The notes: generated by a model not told the origin, from the letters alone. A DNA stretch of 59,726 nt from Streptomyces sp. MBT53 (GCF_016654115.1 NZ_JAEQAZ010000036.1:1-59726), one strand, 5' to 3'; counted from the first letter of the stretch, positions 49,660 to 58,173 are shown. A program made the numbers and translations.

Positions 49660-51387
49660 ATGTCCGCAGTGCTCGGCCTGAACTTCCACCACGACACGTC
49701 CGCCTGCCTCATCGTCGACGGCCGTATCCACGCCGCCGAGGAGGAACGATGGAGCGGCATTAAGCACAACCGCACCACGCGCGAGCCCATCCTCACCGCC
49801 CCCACCCGTGCCCTCGACTGGTGCCTGCGATCCGCCGGCATCACCGTCGACGACATCGACCACGTGTGGACCCCGTCCATGCGGCCCACCCCCCGACACG
49901 GATCCTGGGTGTCCACCGAACGGGCGGAACTCGCCGCCATGCTCCCCGAGGCACTCGGGAAGCGACTGAAACTCATCTCCCACCACACGGCGCACGTCCT
50001 CGCCGGCTATCTGCTCTCCGGTGAGGAGCACGCGGCCGGACTCGTCATCGACGCGGGTGGCTCCGCCCTCGGCGCGGACATCGCGACCGGACGCGAACGG
50101 ATCACCGGCTACGACCTGAGCCCGAACCACATCGACCGCATCCACCAGGCCACACCGACCATCACCCCCGGCCCGTCGGGACCCGAGCACACCCACCCCT
50201 CACTCGGCCACTTCTACCGCAACCTCGCGCTCCGAGTGATTCCGCCGGGCAACGAAGCCGAGGGCAGCATGATGGCCCTGGCCGCGTTCGGCGACCCGGA
50301 CCGCTACTACAAGGAACTCCGCGACCTCGTCCATCTCGGCGACAGCGGGCACGTACACATCGCGGCACCGTGGGGCTCGTACGACCCCGACACCCCACTC
50401 CGCGTCGAAGACGCCGTGTGGAGCGCGTGGTCCGCCGAATCGAAGCCGCTCGACGCGCGCGCCGACCTGGCCGCCGCAGCACAGCGGGTCTTCGCTGAAG
50501 CAGTCGTCCACGTGGCACGCCACCTGCGCCATCTCACGGTCGCCCGCACGCTGGTCTTCTCCGGTGGCTGTGCCCTGAACTCCCACCTCAACGGGACGCT
50601 CGCCGAGCAGTCCGGCTTCGAGAACCTGTTTGTCGCCCCGGCGCCGCACGACGCCGGCACCGCGGTCGGCGCCGCCCTCTACGCCTGGAACTACGTCCTT
50701 GGGCAACCCCTCCTGCCGACACCCGAGGACACCGACTGGGGCCCGCCTCCCGGCGCCCTGCCCGACGGTGCCCTCGCGGGCGGCTACCGACGCGTCTCCG
50801 ACCTCGGCGACCGACTGATCCCCACGGTCGCCGCACTTCTCGCGGACCACCACATCATCGGCTGGATACAGGGCGGCATGGAGTTCGGGCCGAGGGCCCT
50901 CGGCCACCGCTCGATCCTCGCCCACCCCGGCAAGGAGGCCACGAAGACCCGGCTGAACGCCCTCAAGCAACGAGCCGACTTCCGCCCCCTGGCGCCGTTG
51001 GCGCTCGCCGAGGAGGCCAGCGCCTGGTTCCTCGGAAACGCCGACCCGTTCATGAACCGCGTCGTACGAGCCCGTCACTGCAAGTCCGACCGTATGCCCG
51101 CGGTGGTCCACCAGGACGGAACCGCCCGTCTGCAGACCGTGAGCCGCAGCCACTCGGGAGTCCGCCCGCTCCTGGAGGAGTTCCACCGGCTCACCGGCGT
51201 GCCCGTGCTCCTCAACACCTCTCTGAACTTCAAGGGGACCCCCATCCTCCGCACCGCCGAACAGGCCCTTGACGCCGCGGTCGAGCTCGGCCTCGACGCC
51301 CTGGTTGTCGAGGACACGCTGGTCCTCGCTCCGCACGTGCGGGGTGACGCAGTCCTGTCGGCCGCCTCCGGAACGGATCTCGCATGA
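49660..51387 (+). CDS. NodU/TobZ-type O-carbamoyltransferase
   Basis: A 575-residue carbamoyltransferase. The N-terminal Kae1-like half has GLNFHHDTSACLIVDGRIHA, SHHTAHVLAGYLLSGEEHAA and LVFSGGCALNSHLNGTLAEQ; the C-terminal half has GGMEFGPRALGHRSILAHP and LLNTSLNFKGTPI. These enzymes use carbamoyl phosphate and ATP to put a carbamoyl group on a sugar or cyclitol hydroxyl, as in tobramycin, cephamycin and Nod factor pathways. It is the best indicator that the operon makes a small decorated metabolite. The ATG at 49660 has GGAGG. Confidence 0.9.
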   Translation: MSAVLGLNFHHDTSACLIVDGRIHAAEEERWSGIKHNRTTREPILTAPTRALDWCLRSAGITVDDIDHVWTPSMRPTPRHGSWVSTERAELAAMLPEALGKRLKLISHHTAHVLAGYLLSGEEHAAGLVIDAGGSALGADIATGRERITGYDLSPNHIDRIHQATPTITPGPSGPEHTHPSLGHFYRNLALRVIPPGNEAEGSMMALAAFGDPDRYYKELRDLVHLGDSGHVHIAAPWGSYDPDTPLRVEDAVWSAWSAESKPLDARADLAAAAQRVFAEAVVHVARHLRHLTVARTLVFSGGCALNSHLNGTLAEQSGFENLFVAPAPHDAGTAVGAALYAWNYVLGQPLLPTPEDTDWGPPPGALPDGALAGGYRRVSDLGDRLIPTVAALLADHHIIGWIQGGMEFGPRALGHRSILAHPGKEATKTRLNALKQRADFRPLAPLALAEEASAWFLGNADPFMNRVVRARHCKSDRMPAVVHQDGTARLQTVSRSHSGVRPLLEEFHRLTGVPVLLNTSLNFKGTPILRTAEQALDAAVELGLDALVVEDTLVLAPHVRGDAVLSAASGTDLA

Positions 51388-51995
51388 CCAACACCCCCGC
51401 CGCGACGGACGAACTCGGCTTCGAGGACTGGCCGGAGCCCGAATGCGAGCGAGGCCGGCGTGCCGTGGGCCTCGCCACAGGGATCTACGCCGGTCATGTC
51501 CGAGACCAAGGCACGCCCTACATCAACCACCCGGTGCGCGTCGTGACCATCCTGAGGAACGAACTCGGCGTCACCGACCCCGACTTGCTCATCCTCGGCC
51601 TACTGCACGACGCGTTGGAGATCTCCCCCTCGGCTGAGCCCCTTATCGAATCCGGCCTGGGCGGAGCGTTCGCACAGCGGCTGCGTTCCATGACCCCCGA
51701 CCACCGCCTGGAGAGGCGCCCCAAGCAGCCACAAGACGCCGACGCCTGGCACGGCAAGGTCCTGGCCCTCGGCCCGGACGAGTTGCTCGTCCGTCTCGCC
51801 GACCGCATCGACAACCTGCGCGACCTGCGGCACTCGCCGGACCCAGCCCGCCGTGCACGCTTCCTCGACAGCCTGACCCGCACCTACCTGCCGCTCGCCG
51901 CGGAGTCCCGCGACGTGAGTGCGCCGCTGCGGGCCGCCTGGGAGCTGCTCACCGCCGAGCATCAGCGGCATGCGGAAGCGGAGGCGGCCACGTGA
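51384..51995 (+). CDS. HD-domain hydrolase
   Basis: A 203-residue HD-domain phosphohydrolase of the SpoT/RelA-hydrolase-like group. Metal ligands: His in GTPYINHPVRVVTILR, HD in LGLLHDALEISPS, Asp in VRLADRIDNLRDLRHSPD. It may hydrolyse a nucleotide or other phosphorylated intermediate. ATG overlaps the carbamoyltransferase stop (ATGA) and the next gene overlaps its own stop (GTGA), so expression is tightly coupled. Confidence 0.8.
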   Translation: MTNTPAATDELGFEDWPEPECERGRRAVGLATGIYAGHVRDQGTPYINHPVRVVTILRNELGVTDPDLLILGLLHDALEISPSAEPLIESGLGGAFAQRLRSMTPDHRLERRPKQPQDADAWHGKVLALGPDELLVRLADRIDNLRDLRHSPDPARRARFLDSLTRTYLPLAAESRDVSAPLRAAWELLTAEHQRHAEAEAAT

Positions 51996-52969
51996 GGCCG
52001 GTCATCCACTCCCTGTCGCCGCAAGGCCGTACCGGAGGCCGCGTCTATCTCCGCATGATCCACGAGGTCACGGCCGACCGAATCGACTGGCGTACGCTGC
52101 CGGACTACAAACGGACGTACGCCGTCCGTCGGGGACGGAAACTGCGGCACCTCGCCCGCCTCGCACCTCATATCCGCGACCTCAAGACCGAGCCGGGCAC
52201 GTTCCTTTGGGACGACCTCAGCATCCTGCTGTTCACGCCGGAGATGCGGGCCCGGACCGTCTTCGTCTTCCACCACTACGAACCACTACAGTTCGACTCC
52301 TGGCCCATCGAACCGCTGCTGTGGCGAAGACTCTTCACGGCCCTGGCCCAGTGCCGCGCGGTCGTCTGTGTCGCTCCGTTCTGGGCGGCCTTCCTCCGGG
52401 CCCACGGCGTGCGTGACGTCCAGGTGATCTACAACGCCTTCGACCTCGCGGAGATCGACAAGGTACGCGCCTTGGACCCGGCCGACTGCAAGGCACGGCT
52501 CGGTCTCCCGCGGGACGAGATCTCCGTGTACGCGGGCAAAGCCGTGCACTGGAAGGGCATCGACACAGTCGCCGCCGCCATCCAGGGCACGCCCGGACTC
52601 CACCTCGTGACGACCGGCAGTAACACCGTCGGCTCCCCGGGACGCCACTTCGACCTGCCGCGCCCTCAGTACCTCGAACTGCTGCGGGCCTGCGACGTCG
52701 GGGTCTTCACACCGCGTATGCAGGAAGGGTGGAGCCGGTGCGCCGCGGAGGCGCTGCTCCTCGCTGTGCCCTGCCTCCTCCAGCCGATCGCCGGCCTCGG
52801 TGACCTCGCGAACCTCACCACACAGCCGTCCCCGGACCCGCGTCGATTGGCCCAACAGATACGGGAGCGGGCGAACACCGCGCCGGACGAGTCGAAGACC
52901 GTGTACGAGACGCTGGCCCGCTTTGACACGACGTACTTCCGCGACGCCTGGTCCCGCCTCCTCACGTAG
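51992..52969 (+). CDS. Second GT-B glycosyltransferase
   Basis: A 325-residue glycosyltransferase-like protein. Acceptor half includes VIHSLSPQGRTGGRVYLRMI. The donor half has SVYAGKAVHWKGIDTVAAAI, and MQEGWSRCAAEALLLAVPCL with a Glu in the usual nucleotide-sugar contact area. It is shorter than the first glycosyltransferase and less conserved, so donor and acceptor are open. Last gene of the operon that starts at 44240; it converges with gltX over a small palindromic hairpin. Confidence 0.75.
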   Translation: MRPVIHSLSPQGRTGGRVYLRMIHEVTADRIDWRTLPDYKRTYAVRRGRKLRHLARLAPHIRDLKTEPGTFLWDDLSILLFTPEMRARTVFVFHHYEPLQFDSWPIEPLLWRRLFTALAQCRAVVCVAPFWAAFLRAHGVRDVQVIYNAFDLAEIDKVRALDPADCKARLGLPRDEISVYAGKAVHWKGIDTVAAAIQGTPGLHLVTTGSNTVGSPGRHFDLPRPQYLELLRACDVGVFTPRMQEGWSRCAAEALLLAVPCLLQPIAGLGDLANLTTQPSPDPRRLAQQIRERANTAPDESKTVYETLARFDTTYFRDAWSRLLT

Positions 52970-52981
52970 GCGACGGGACCT

Positions 52982-52998
52982 TGATCACGAGGTGATCA
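52982..52998. terminator. Small hairpin between convergent operon end and gltX
   Basis: TGATCAC-GAG-GTGATCA: perfect 7-bp stem with 3-nt loop, overlapping the gltX stop codon. Weak, but placed exactly between the convergent genes. Confidence 0.45.
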
Positions 52999-54411
52999 GC
53001 CAGCGAGCTTCGCCAGGGCCGCGTCGATCCGGGCCAGCGTGCGGTCCTTGCCGAGGACCTCCAGGGACTCGAAGAGGGGCAGGCCGACCGTGCGGCCCGT
53101 GACGGCGACGCGCACCGGAGCCTGGGCCTTGCCCAGCTTCAGGCCATGCTCCTCGCCAGCGGCCAGGACCGCCTCCTTGAGGGACTCGGGGCTGGTCCAG
53201 TCGGCTGTCTCCAGCTTGGCGCGGGCCGTGGTCAGGAGGGCCGCCGGGTCGCCCTTCATCGCCTTGGTCCAGGACGCCTCGTCCTCCACCGGCTCCTTCA
53301 GGAACAGGAAGTCGACGTTGGCCGTGATGTCCGACAGGACAGCCACGCGGGTCTGGGCATGCGGGGCGATGGCCTCCCAGGCGGCCTGGTCGAAGTCCTC
53401 GGACGCCCAGTTGGCGTACGGGGCACGCAGCCACGGCTCGCAGGCCTCGATGAACTTCTCCACCGGCAGCGCGCGGATGTACTCGCCGTTGAACGCGGTC
53501 AGCTTCTTGATGTCGAAGAAGGCCGGGGAGGTGTTCACGTCCTCGACGCGGAACCTCTGCTCCAGCTCCTCGTACGGGAGAAGCTCGACGTCGTCTCCGG
53601 GGCCCCAGCCGAGCAGCATCAGATAGTTCGTCATCGCCTCGGGCAGGAAGCCCTCGGCGAGGTAGTCCTCAAGGGCGACCTTGTCGCGACGCTTGGACAG
53701 CTTCTGCCGCTTCTCGTTCACGATCACCGGCAGGTGCGCCCACACCGGGGGCTTCGCGCCGAGCGCCTCCCACAGCAGCTGCTGCTTGGGCGTGTTCGAC
53801 AGGTGCTCGTCGCCGCGGATGACCAGGGTGATCCCCTCGTCGAGGTCGTCGACGACGTTGGCGATCAGGAAGACCGGCGAGCCGTCACCGCGGGCGATGA
53901 CGAAGTCCTCGATCGCCGAGTTCGGGAAGGACGGCTCCCCGCGGATCAGGTCCACGACAACCGTCTCGCCCTCGGTGGGCGTACTGAACCGCAGCGCCCG
54001 CCCCTCGACGTACTCAAGGCCCCGGTCCCGGCAGAAACCGTCATAGCCGAGGTGCTGGGAGCCGGTCCGCTCCTGCACCTGCTCACGGGTGCAGTCGCAG
54101 TAGTACGCGCGGCCCTGAGCGTAGAGCTGCTGCGCGGCCTCGCTGTGCCGGTCGGCGTTCTGCGACTGGAAGTAGGGGCCCTCGAACGCGGGGTCGTCCT
54201 TGGAGATCCCGATGGACGCGAGCGCGCTGATGATCCCGTCGATCCACTCGGGCTTGTTGCGGGCCGTGTCGGTGTCCTCGATACGCAGGACGAACTTGCC
54301 CCCCGACTGTCGTGCGACGGCCCAGTTGTAGAGAGCCGACCGGGCCCCGCCAACGTGGAACATTCCAGTCGGGGACGGGGCGAAGCGCACGCGTGTGGAG
54401 GCTGTAGACAT
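52996..54411 (-). CDS. gltX: Glutamyl-tRNA synthetase, possibly a second copy
   Basis: A 471-residue class I aminoacyl-tRNA synthetase. HIGH-type motif FAPSPTGMFHVGGARSALYN, zinc-region Cys in AYYCDCTREQVQ, and KMSKS-type EKRQKLSKRRDKVAL, with the rest following GluRS throughout. It differs clearly from what I recall of the usual streptomycete enzyme (SCO5547 type), so it is probably an additional GluRS. The ATG at 54411 (MSTASTRVRF) gives the family N terminus. Its place at the end of the operon suggests self-resistance or supply of Glu-tRNA to the pathway (inference); housekeeping is the alternative. Confidence 0.88.
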   Translation of the reverse strand: MSTASTRVRFAPSPTGMFHVGGARSALYNWAVARQSGGKFVLRIEDTDTARNKPEWIDGIISALASIGISKDDPAFEGPYFQSQNADRHSEAAQQLYAQGRAYYCDCTREQVQERTGSQHLGYDGFCRDRGLEYVEGRALRFSTPTEGETVVVDLIRGEPSFPNSAIEDFVIARGDGSPVFLIANVVDDLDEGITLVIRGDEHLSNTPKQQLLWEALGAKPPVWAHLPVIVNEKRQKLSKRRDKVALEDYLAEGFLPEAMTNYLMLLGWGPGDDVELLPYEELEQRFRVEDVNTSPAFFDIKKLTAFNGEYIRALPVEKFIEACEPWLRAPYANWASEDFDQAAWEAIAPHAQTRVAVLSDITANVDFLFLKEPVEDEASWTKAMKGDPAALLTTARAKLETADWTSPESLKEAVLAAGEEHGLKLGKAQAPVRVAVTGRTVGLPLFESLEVLGKDRTLARIDAALAKLAG

Positions 54412-54536
54412 GCGCGCAAGCCTACCGATTCCCAACGGCTGCTCGACCGCACCTGTCGGAGCGTCCCTGCGCGCCTCCTTAGTCATCCCGTACGTCCCAA
54501 GATCTCTCCACGGACCACGAACGAGCCCGAGCGTGT

Positions 54537-55340
54537 TCAGTCTGGGGCTGAGCGACGGTGACGTTCGCATACGTGCCAGGCTGTGGCCTCGCTGACTCCG
54601 AACACGGCGCCGAGCTGGGCATATGTGGCCCCACTCTGCTCACGCACCCGCGCGAGATCGGCTTCCTGTTCTCCGGTGAGGGCATGCCGTCCGCCTCGGC
54701 CTGTGGCCGGTACAGGGGGCGGATCGGTGAGGTGCCGCCAGGTCGCCCCTTGTACGGCCGCTCGAACCGTCGCGTACTCCAGATGGAACTTGTCAGCGAG
54801 TGATCGCAAGGAAGCACCGCCTGCATGCGCGCGCCGCATCTCCCCCACTGTCGCCGCGGTCAGGAGCACGCCTGGACGGCGCGGCTCCCGAGGGATCTCC
54901 TCGGGCACCTGTTCATCGACATGTGCCCAGGTGACACTGCGGATCGCATCATGAACGGTGTTGTAGGGAAGGCCGTTTCTCGTTGCGAGATAGCGCACCG
55001 ACGCGCCACCGGCGTGCTCGCGCCTCAGCCGACGCACATGATCTTCATTCAAAACGATGGGGCTGGGGTGATCCGGATCTGCAGGCTGGGGCCGACTGAG
55101 CGGCGGGGGATCGTCCACCCGACGCCAAGTGGCGCCATAGACCGCCTTTGAGAGCGCCCTACTGCTCACACCGATCACACGCGCAAGGTGATCCACTGAA
55201 GCGCCGTTTCGCACCTGCCGCCGGGCATCACGCACCAGCTCCACCGTGAGCACCCTTCGACCGCCAAGGTGCTCCCGCCCTCGGGCGTCGGAATGCCTTT
55301 CCGAAGCATGTGGCGACACGTGAACACTCCCCACTCTCAA
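54537..55340 (-). CDS. Protein with four tandem HTH units
   Basis: A 267-residue protein made of repeated ~50-residue resolvase-like helix-turn-helix units. Three end in a shared Trp-containing motif: VRNGASVDHLARVIGVSSRA ending GATWRRVDDPPP; HAGGASVRYLATRNGLPYNT ending SVTWAHVDEQVP; HAGGASLRSLADKFHLEYAT ending GATWRHLTDPPP. The fourth (QSGATYAQLGAVFGVSEATA) ends the protein. No catalytic domain is seen. It may bind repeated DNA sites or be a relic of a recombinase/transposase family. The start is uncertain; a GTG at 55253 or 55244 is possible. Confidence 0.6.
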   Translation of the reverse strand: MRVGSVHVSPHASERHSDARGREHLGGRRVLTVELVRDARRQVRNGASVDHLARVIGVSSRALSKAVYGATWRRVDDPPPLSRPQPADPDHPSPIVLNEDHVRRLRREHAGGASVRYLATRNGLPYNTVHDAIRSVTWAHVDEQVPEEIPREPRRPGVLLTAATVGEMRRAHAGGASLRSLADKFHLEYATVRAAVQGATWRHLTDPPPVPATGRGGRHALTGEQEADLARVREQSGATYAQLGAVFGVSEATAWHVCERHRRSAPD

Positions 55341-55444
55341 CGCCGTCGCGAGGCGGGCCGACTTCGGGCCGCGACAACATCGCCGTGGAAGGCGATGTAC
55401 GGCCCGGAATCTCCTCCACCATCAGACGCACACGCAGACAACGT

Positions 55445-56002
55445 CTACGGGCGTGCTCTGACCGTATCCGTGTCCTGCCCACCGTCAGCCACCCTGCTCG
55501 TGATGGACGCGTTTGCCGACGCTCCTGAGGACATCGAATCGCACGAGGCGAAGTGCCTGATGTACGTGACGGTCGCTCCAGAGCGACCAGTACAGGTGAA
55601 GCCGGACTTGATCAGCACCCGCCCCGAGGCGTGGTTGTCAGGGTGGTGCTTGGCGTCAACCGAAGCCAGGCCGAGGGCGGAGGATGCGAAGTCGAGCACG
55701 AGCGCCACCGCCCTGGTGGCGTACCCGTGCCCCCAGGCGTCGTGCCGGAGGATGTAGCTGAGCGCCGCCGTTGTCCGGTCAGGGCGCAGCTTGATCACGC
55801 CGACCAGGTCGTCGGCGTGATCGATGCCGAAGCAGTACAACATCCGTGTACTCGCGTGACGTTCGACCATGTAATCAGCCAGCCAGGAGGCAGCGCTCTC
55901 GGCGGTCATGGCCATCCGCGGCAAGTACCGTACGGAGGCGTCGCTGTAGATGCGTCGGACCGCGGGTGCGTCGCCCAGGTTCAGCTCGCGCAGCGAGATC
56001 AC
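55445..56002 (-). CDS. GNAT-family acetyltransferase
   Basis: A 185-residue acetyltransferase of the RimJ/RimL type: ISLRELNLGDAPAVRRIYSD at the start, the acetyl-CoA site RHDAWGHGYATRAVALVLDF, and AKHHPDNHASGRVLIKSGFT. The last ~35 residues are low-complexity. It acetylates a small molecule or a protein N terminus. The ATG at 56002 overlaps the kinase stop (ATGA). It is the last gene of the operon that starts at 57880 and could serve as a resistance or tailoring enzyme (inference). Confidence 0.8.
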   Translation of the reverse strand: MISLRELNLGDAPAVRRIYSDASVRYLPRMAMTAESAASWLADYMVERHASTRMLYCFGIDHADDLVGVIKLRPDRTTAALSYILRHDAWGHGYATRAVALVLDFASSALGLASVDAKHHPDNHASGRVLIKSGFTCTGRSGATVTYIRHFASCDSMSSGASANASITSRVADGGQDTDTVRARP

Positions 56003-56850
56003 GCCTCAACCTTGAGCAGAAGCTCAGCCAGTTCGCCGGCTGTGGGCCGGTCCTCAGGTACGGCGGAGAGCGCTGGCCGGAGGGCATCCTGGAACTCGGG
56101 CCATACGGCCGGCGTCAAGGGAACAAGGCCGGTCGCGATGGCGTCCCGCACCCCGTCGGGACCTGCGGCCTGCCGGTCGATGCCCGCGGCCTTGTAGTCC
56201 AGCGGCCACCCTCCCGCGGCACAGGTCCACAGGACCCCTGCCAGTGCGTACATGTCACTACGGCGCGTTGGCGTCACCGGACCGTCTCCACGCGCGGCGG
56301 CGGCGGCGAGTTCCGGCGCCATGAGGTGCACGATGCCACCGCGAAAGCCGTTCACCGGCTCCTGGCCCTCACGCCAAGACCATGCGAAGTCGATCAACCG
56401 GACGCCTTCTGGCGTGTGGATGCCGTGGGAGGGCTGGAGATCAGCGTGAATCCATCCGGAGGCATGCAGGTCGGCGACCGATCTGCACAGATCGGCGCCG
56501 CCACGAAGAGCCGCTTCACGGCCGCCTGTACCTTCGCGGACGGGAGTGAAGACCTTCCATGTAGAAGGACCGCTGAACCAGGGTGTGACAAGCCACGAAC
56601 CGGCGTCGTACGCACCGGAGACCGCCCCGTAGACGGAGTGGTCCATAGCGGCCAAGACAGCCGCCTCTCGCAGCGTGACGACTGCGCCGTCGTCGTACCC
56701 AATCTTCACCGCCGCGGTGCCGGCGGGGCCGGCTGCCTTCCAGACCACGGAGCCGCGCCGGTTGGTCAGCTCCTTCAACTCGACAGTGCCGCCGCAGGCG
56801 GCTTCTGCGGCTGCGAGGGCCTCACGGGGACAGGGAGGGAACGCGACCAT
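55999..56850 (-). CDS. Eukaryotic-type kinase-like protein with altered motifs
   Basis: A 283-residue soluble protein kinase-like protein. Visible motifs: ATP-site Lys in GTAAVKIGYDDG, catalytic loop WIHADLQPSHGI (HAD instead of HRD, and the usual Asn replaced), VRLIDFAWSWREG (DFA instead of DFG) and HLMAPELAAAA for APE. Catalytic Asp residues are kept. It lacks transmembrane and PASTA parts, so it may phosphorylate a small molecule or act as a pseudokinase. ATG 56850 lies inside the end of the DUF6875 gene. Confidence 0.7.
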   Translation of the reverse strand: MVAFPPCPREALAAAEAACGGTVELKELTNRRGSVVWKAAGPAGTAAVKIGYDDGAVVTLREAAVLAAMDHSVYGAVSGAYDAGSWLVTPWFSGPSTWKVFTPVREGTGGREAALRGGADLCRSVADLHASGWIHADLQPSHGIHTPEGVRLIDFAWSWREGQEPVNGFRGGIVHLMAPELAAAAARGDGPVTPTRRSDMYALAGVLWTCAAGGWPLDYKAAGIDRQAAGPDGVRDAIATGLVPLTPAVWPEFQDALRPALSAVPEDRPTAGELAELLLKVEA

Positions 56851-57467
56851 GCCTTTACCGCCTGCCAATCGTGTGGGAACTGCTCGAAGACATCACGCCC
56901 ATCGTCTACCGCGACGGCGAGTGCGTCCGCGAGATCGGGCGTTTCCTTCAGGAACTGCGGGTCCCGGGTCCGCACGGCAGGGCGTACCGGGAGGAACGAG
57001 CACGGCGGTGGCGGGATTGGGCAACCTCCTCGGTCGAGTCGCTCCTCGCCTCCCTGGAACTTCCCGAACATCACTCCGACCGGCCCGTAGAGGTTCTTCA
57101 GTGCCCAGTGCGGCCACGCCATCAACTCGCGGTGATCGACTCCGTCGATGTCTCCCAGGATCACGACGTTCTCACACACGAGAGCGCCCCGAGGACGGGT
57201 CGCGAGCGGACGGATCCACTCCGCGGCCTGCATACTTGCATGGAACAGGCCGGCCTCAACGGACTCAGGATCGCTGCTGACGATCTCGTACACCGTCCAC
57301 GCCGTCAGACCATGCCGTGAGGAAGGCGAGAGGTACGGGCAGTGAGCCGACACGGATTCCATGTAGTCCGCGACGTCCACGGTGCACGGAGTCGTAGTGC
57401 GCGGCTCGACGAGGCGGAGCGCCCCGGCGGGGGACCGGGGCGCTCCTGTACTGGGGCCGGTCGTCAT
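56775..57467 (-). CDS. DUF6875-like protein
   Basis: A 230-residue soluble protein with a pattern I associate with DUF6875: ALVCENVVILGDIDGVDHRE, GPVGVMFGKFQGGEERL and FLPVRPAVRTRDPQFLKETP. Function unknown; DUF6875 genes are found beside biosynthetic enzymes in actinobacteria. The ATG at 57467 overlaps the upstream stop (ATGA). Second gene of the operon whose promoter carries copy 4 of the shared palindrome. Confidence 0.6.
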   Translation of the reverse strand: MTTGPSTGAPRSPAGALRLVEPRTTTPCTVDVADYMESVSAHCPYLSPSSRHGLTAWTVYEIVSSDPESVEAGLFHASMQAAEWIRPLATRPRGALVCENVVILGDIDGVDHRELMAWPHWALKNLYGPVGVMFGKFQGGEERLDRGGCPIPPPPCSFLPVRPAVRTRDPQFLKETPDLADALAVAVDDGRDVFEQFPHDWQAVKAWSRSLPVPVRPSQPQKPPAAALSS

Positions 57468-57880
57468 CCGGCCGTGGCCTCCGAGACCTTCGGCGCCACG
57501 TCGCCGCCGTCGCCGGGGATGGGGGTGCAGTCCCACTCCGCCCACACCTCACCGGTCTCGCGGTAGCGCGCCAGGGCCCGCTCGTCGAGCACCCCCTCGG
57601 CGTCCGTGAACCACACCTCGGGCAGCTGGCCGAACGTCTCCTCGTAGGCGTCAACCCAGGAGATCCGGCCGTATCCGGTGTTCTCGACGTGGTTGATCAG
57701 CCGACCCACGTTCGCCGTGCAGAACGCCGCGTACTCGGGGTCGTTCAGGAGCCGGTGCCACTCCGCATCGATGGCGGCCGAGAACATCTCGGGCGCGGCC
57801 TGGTCAGCGTCGAACTGCCGGACCGAGACCTGGAAGAACTTCCCCAGCTCGATCCTCTCGGGGGTCTGCACAGCGGTCAC
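57464..57880 (-). CDS. Hypothetical protein, first gene of the kinase/GNAT operon
   Basis: A 138-residue acidic soluble protein (FFQVSVRQFDADQAAPEMFS; LLNDPEYAAFCTANVGRLIN; YGRISWVDAYEETFGQLPEV). It has no membrane segment or known motif. The ATG is at 57880. Tight overlaps tie it to DUF6875, the kinase-like protein and the GNAT. Confidence 0.6.
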   Translation of the reverse strand: MTAVQTPERIELGKFFQVSVRQFDADQAAPEMFSAAIDAEWHRLLNDPEYAAFCTANVGRLINHVENTGYGRISWVDAYEETFGQLPEVWFTDAEGVLDERALARYRETGEVWAEWDCTPIPGDGGDVAPKVSEATAG

Positions 57881-58067
57881 GCTGAACTCCTCACATCTGG
57901 CTGTAGCGAATCTGGATTGGGCGCCGGGAATCCCTCGGGGGTGACTCCCGACATCGGTTCACGCCCGCCGTGCAGTCCTTCGCGGGACTCGGCGCGGCGC
58001 GTGCGGCTGCACCAACCAGACGGATAGGGGCACCGCCTGGAGATCAGCAACTCGCCTGGCAGAAACC

Positions 58068-58106
58068 CTTCCAGTTCGCGGGCCCAGTGCGCAGACAGGT
58101 TGTCCG
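58068..58106 (-). promoter_or_regulatory. Shared regulon promoter, copy 4
   Basis: Minus strand: CGGACA-ACC-TGTCTG (58106-58092, one mismatch from the palindrome), CGC, 13 nt, ACTGGAAG (58075-58068). It lies 188 bp before the gene starting at 57880. Confidence 0.6.
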
Positions 58107-58173
58107 CGCCGTTCTGCCGCGAGGAGTATTGACAGGCCTTCAGTTTGTGCTAAGCGGTACAACTCGCCTTGTA

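Noticed and set aside
52996..54600. T-box or other riboswitch upstream of gltX
   Set aside because: The 125 bp before the start show no specifier-loop or antiterminator pattern.
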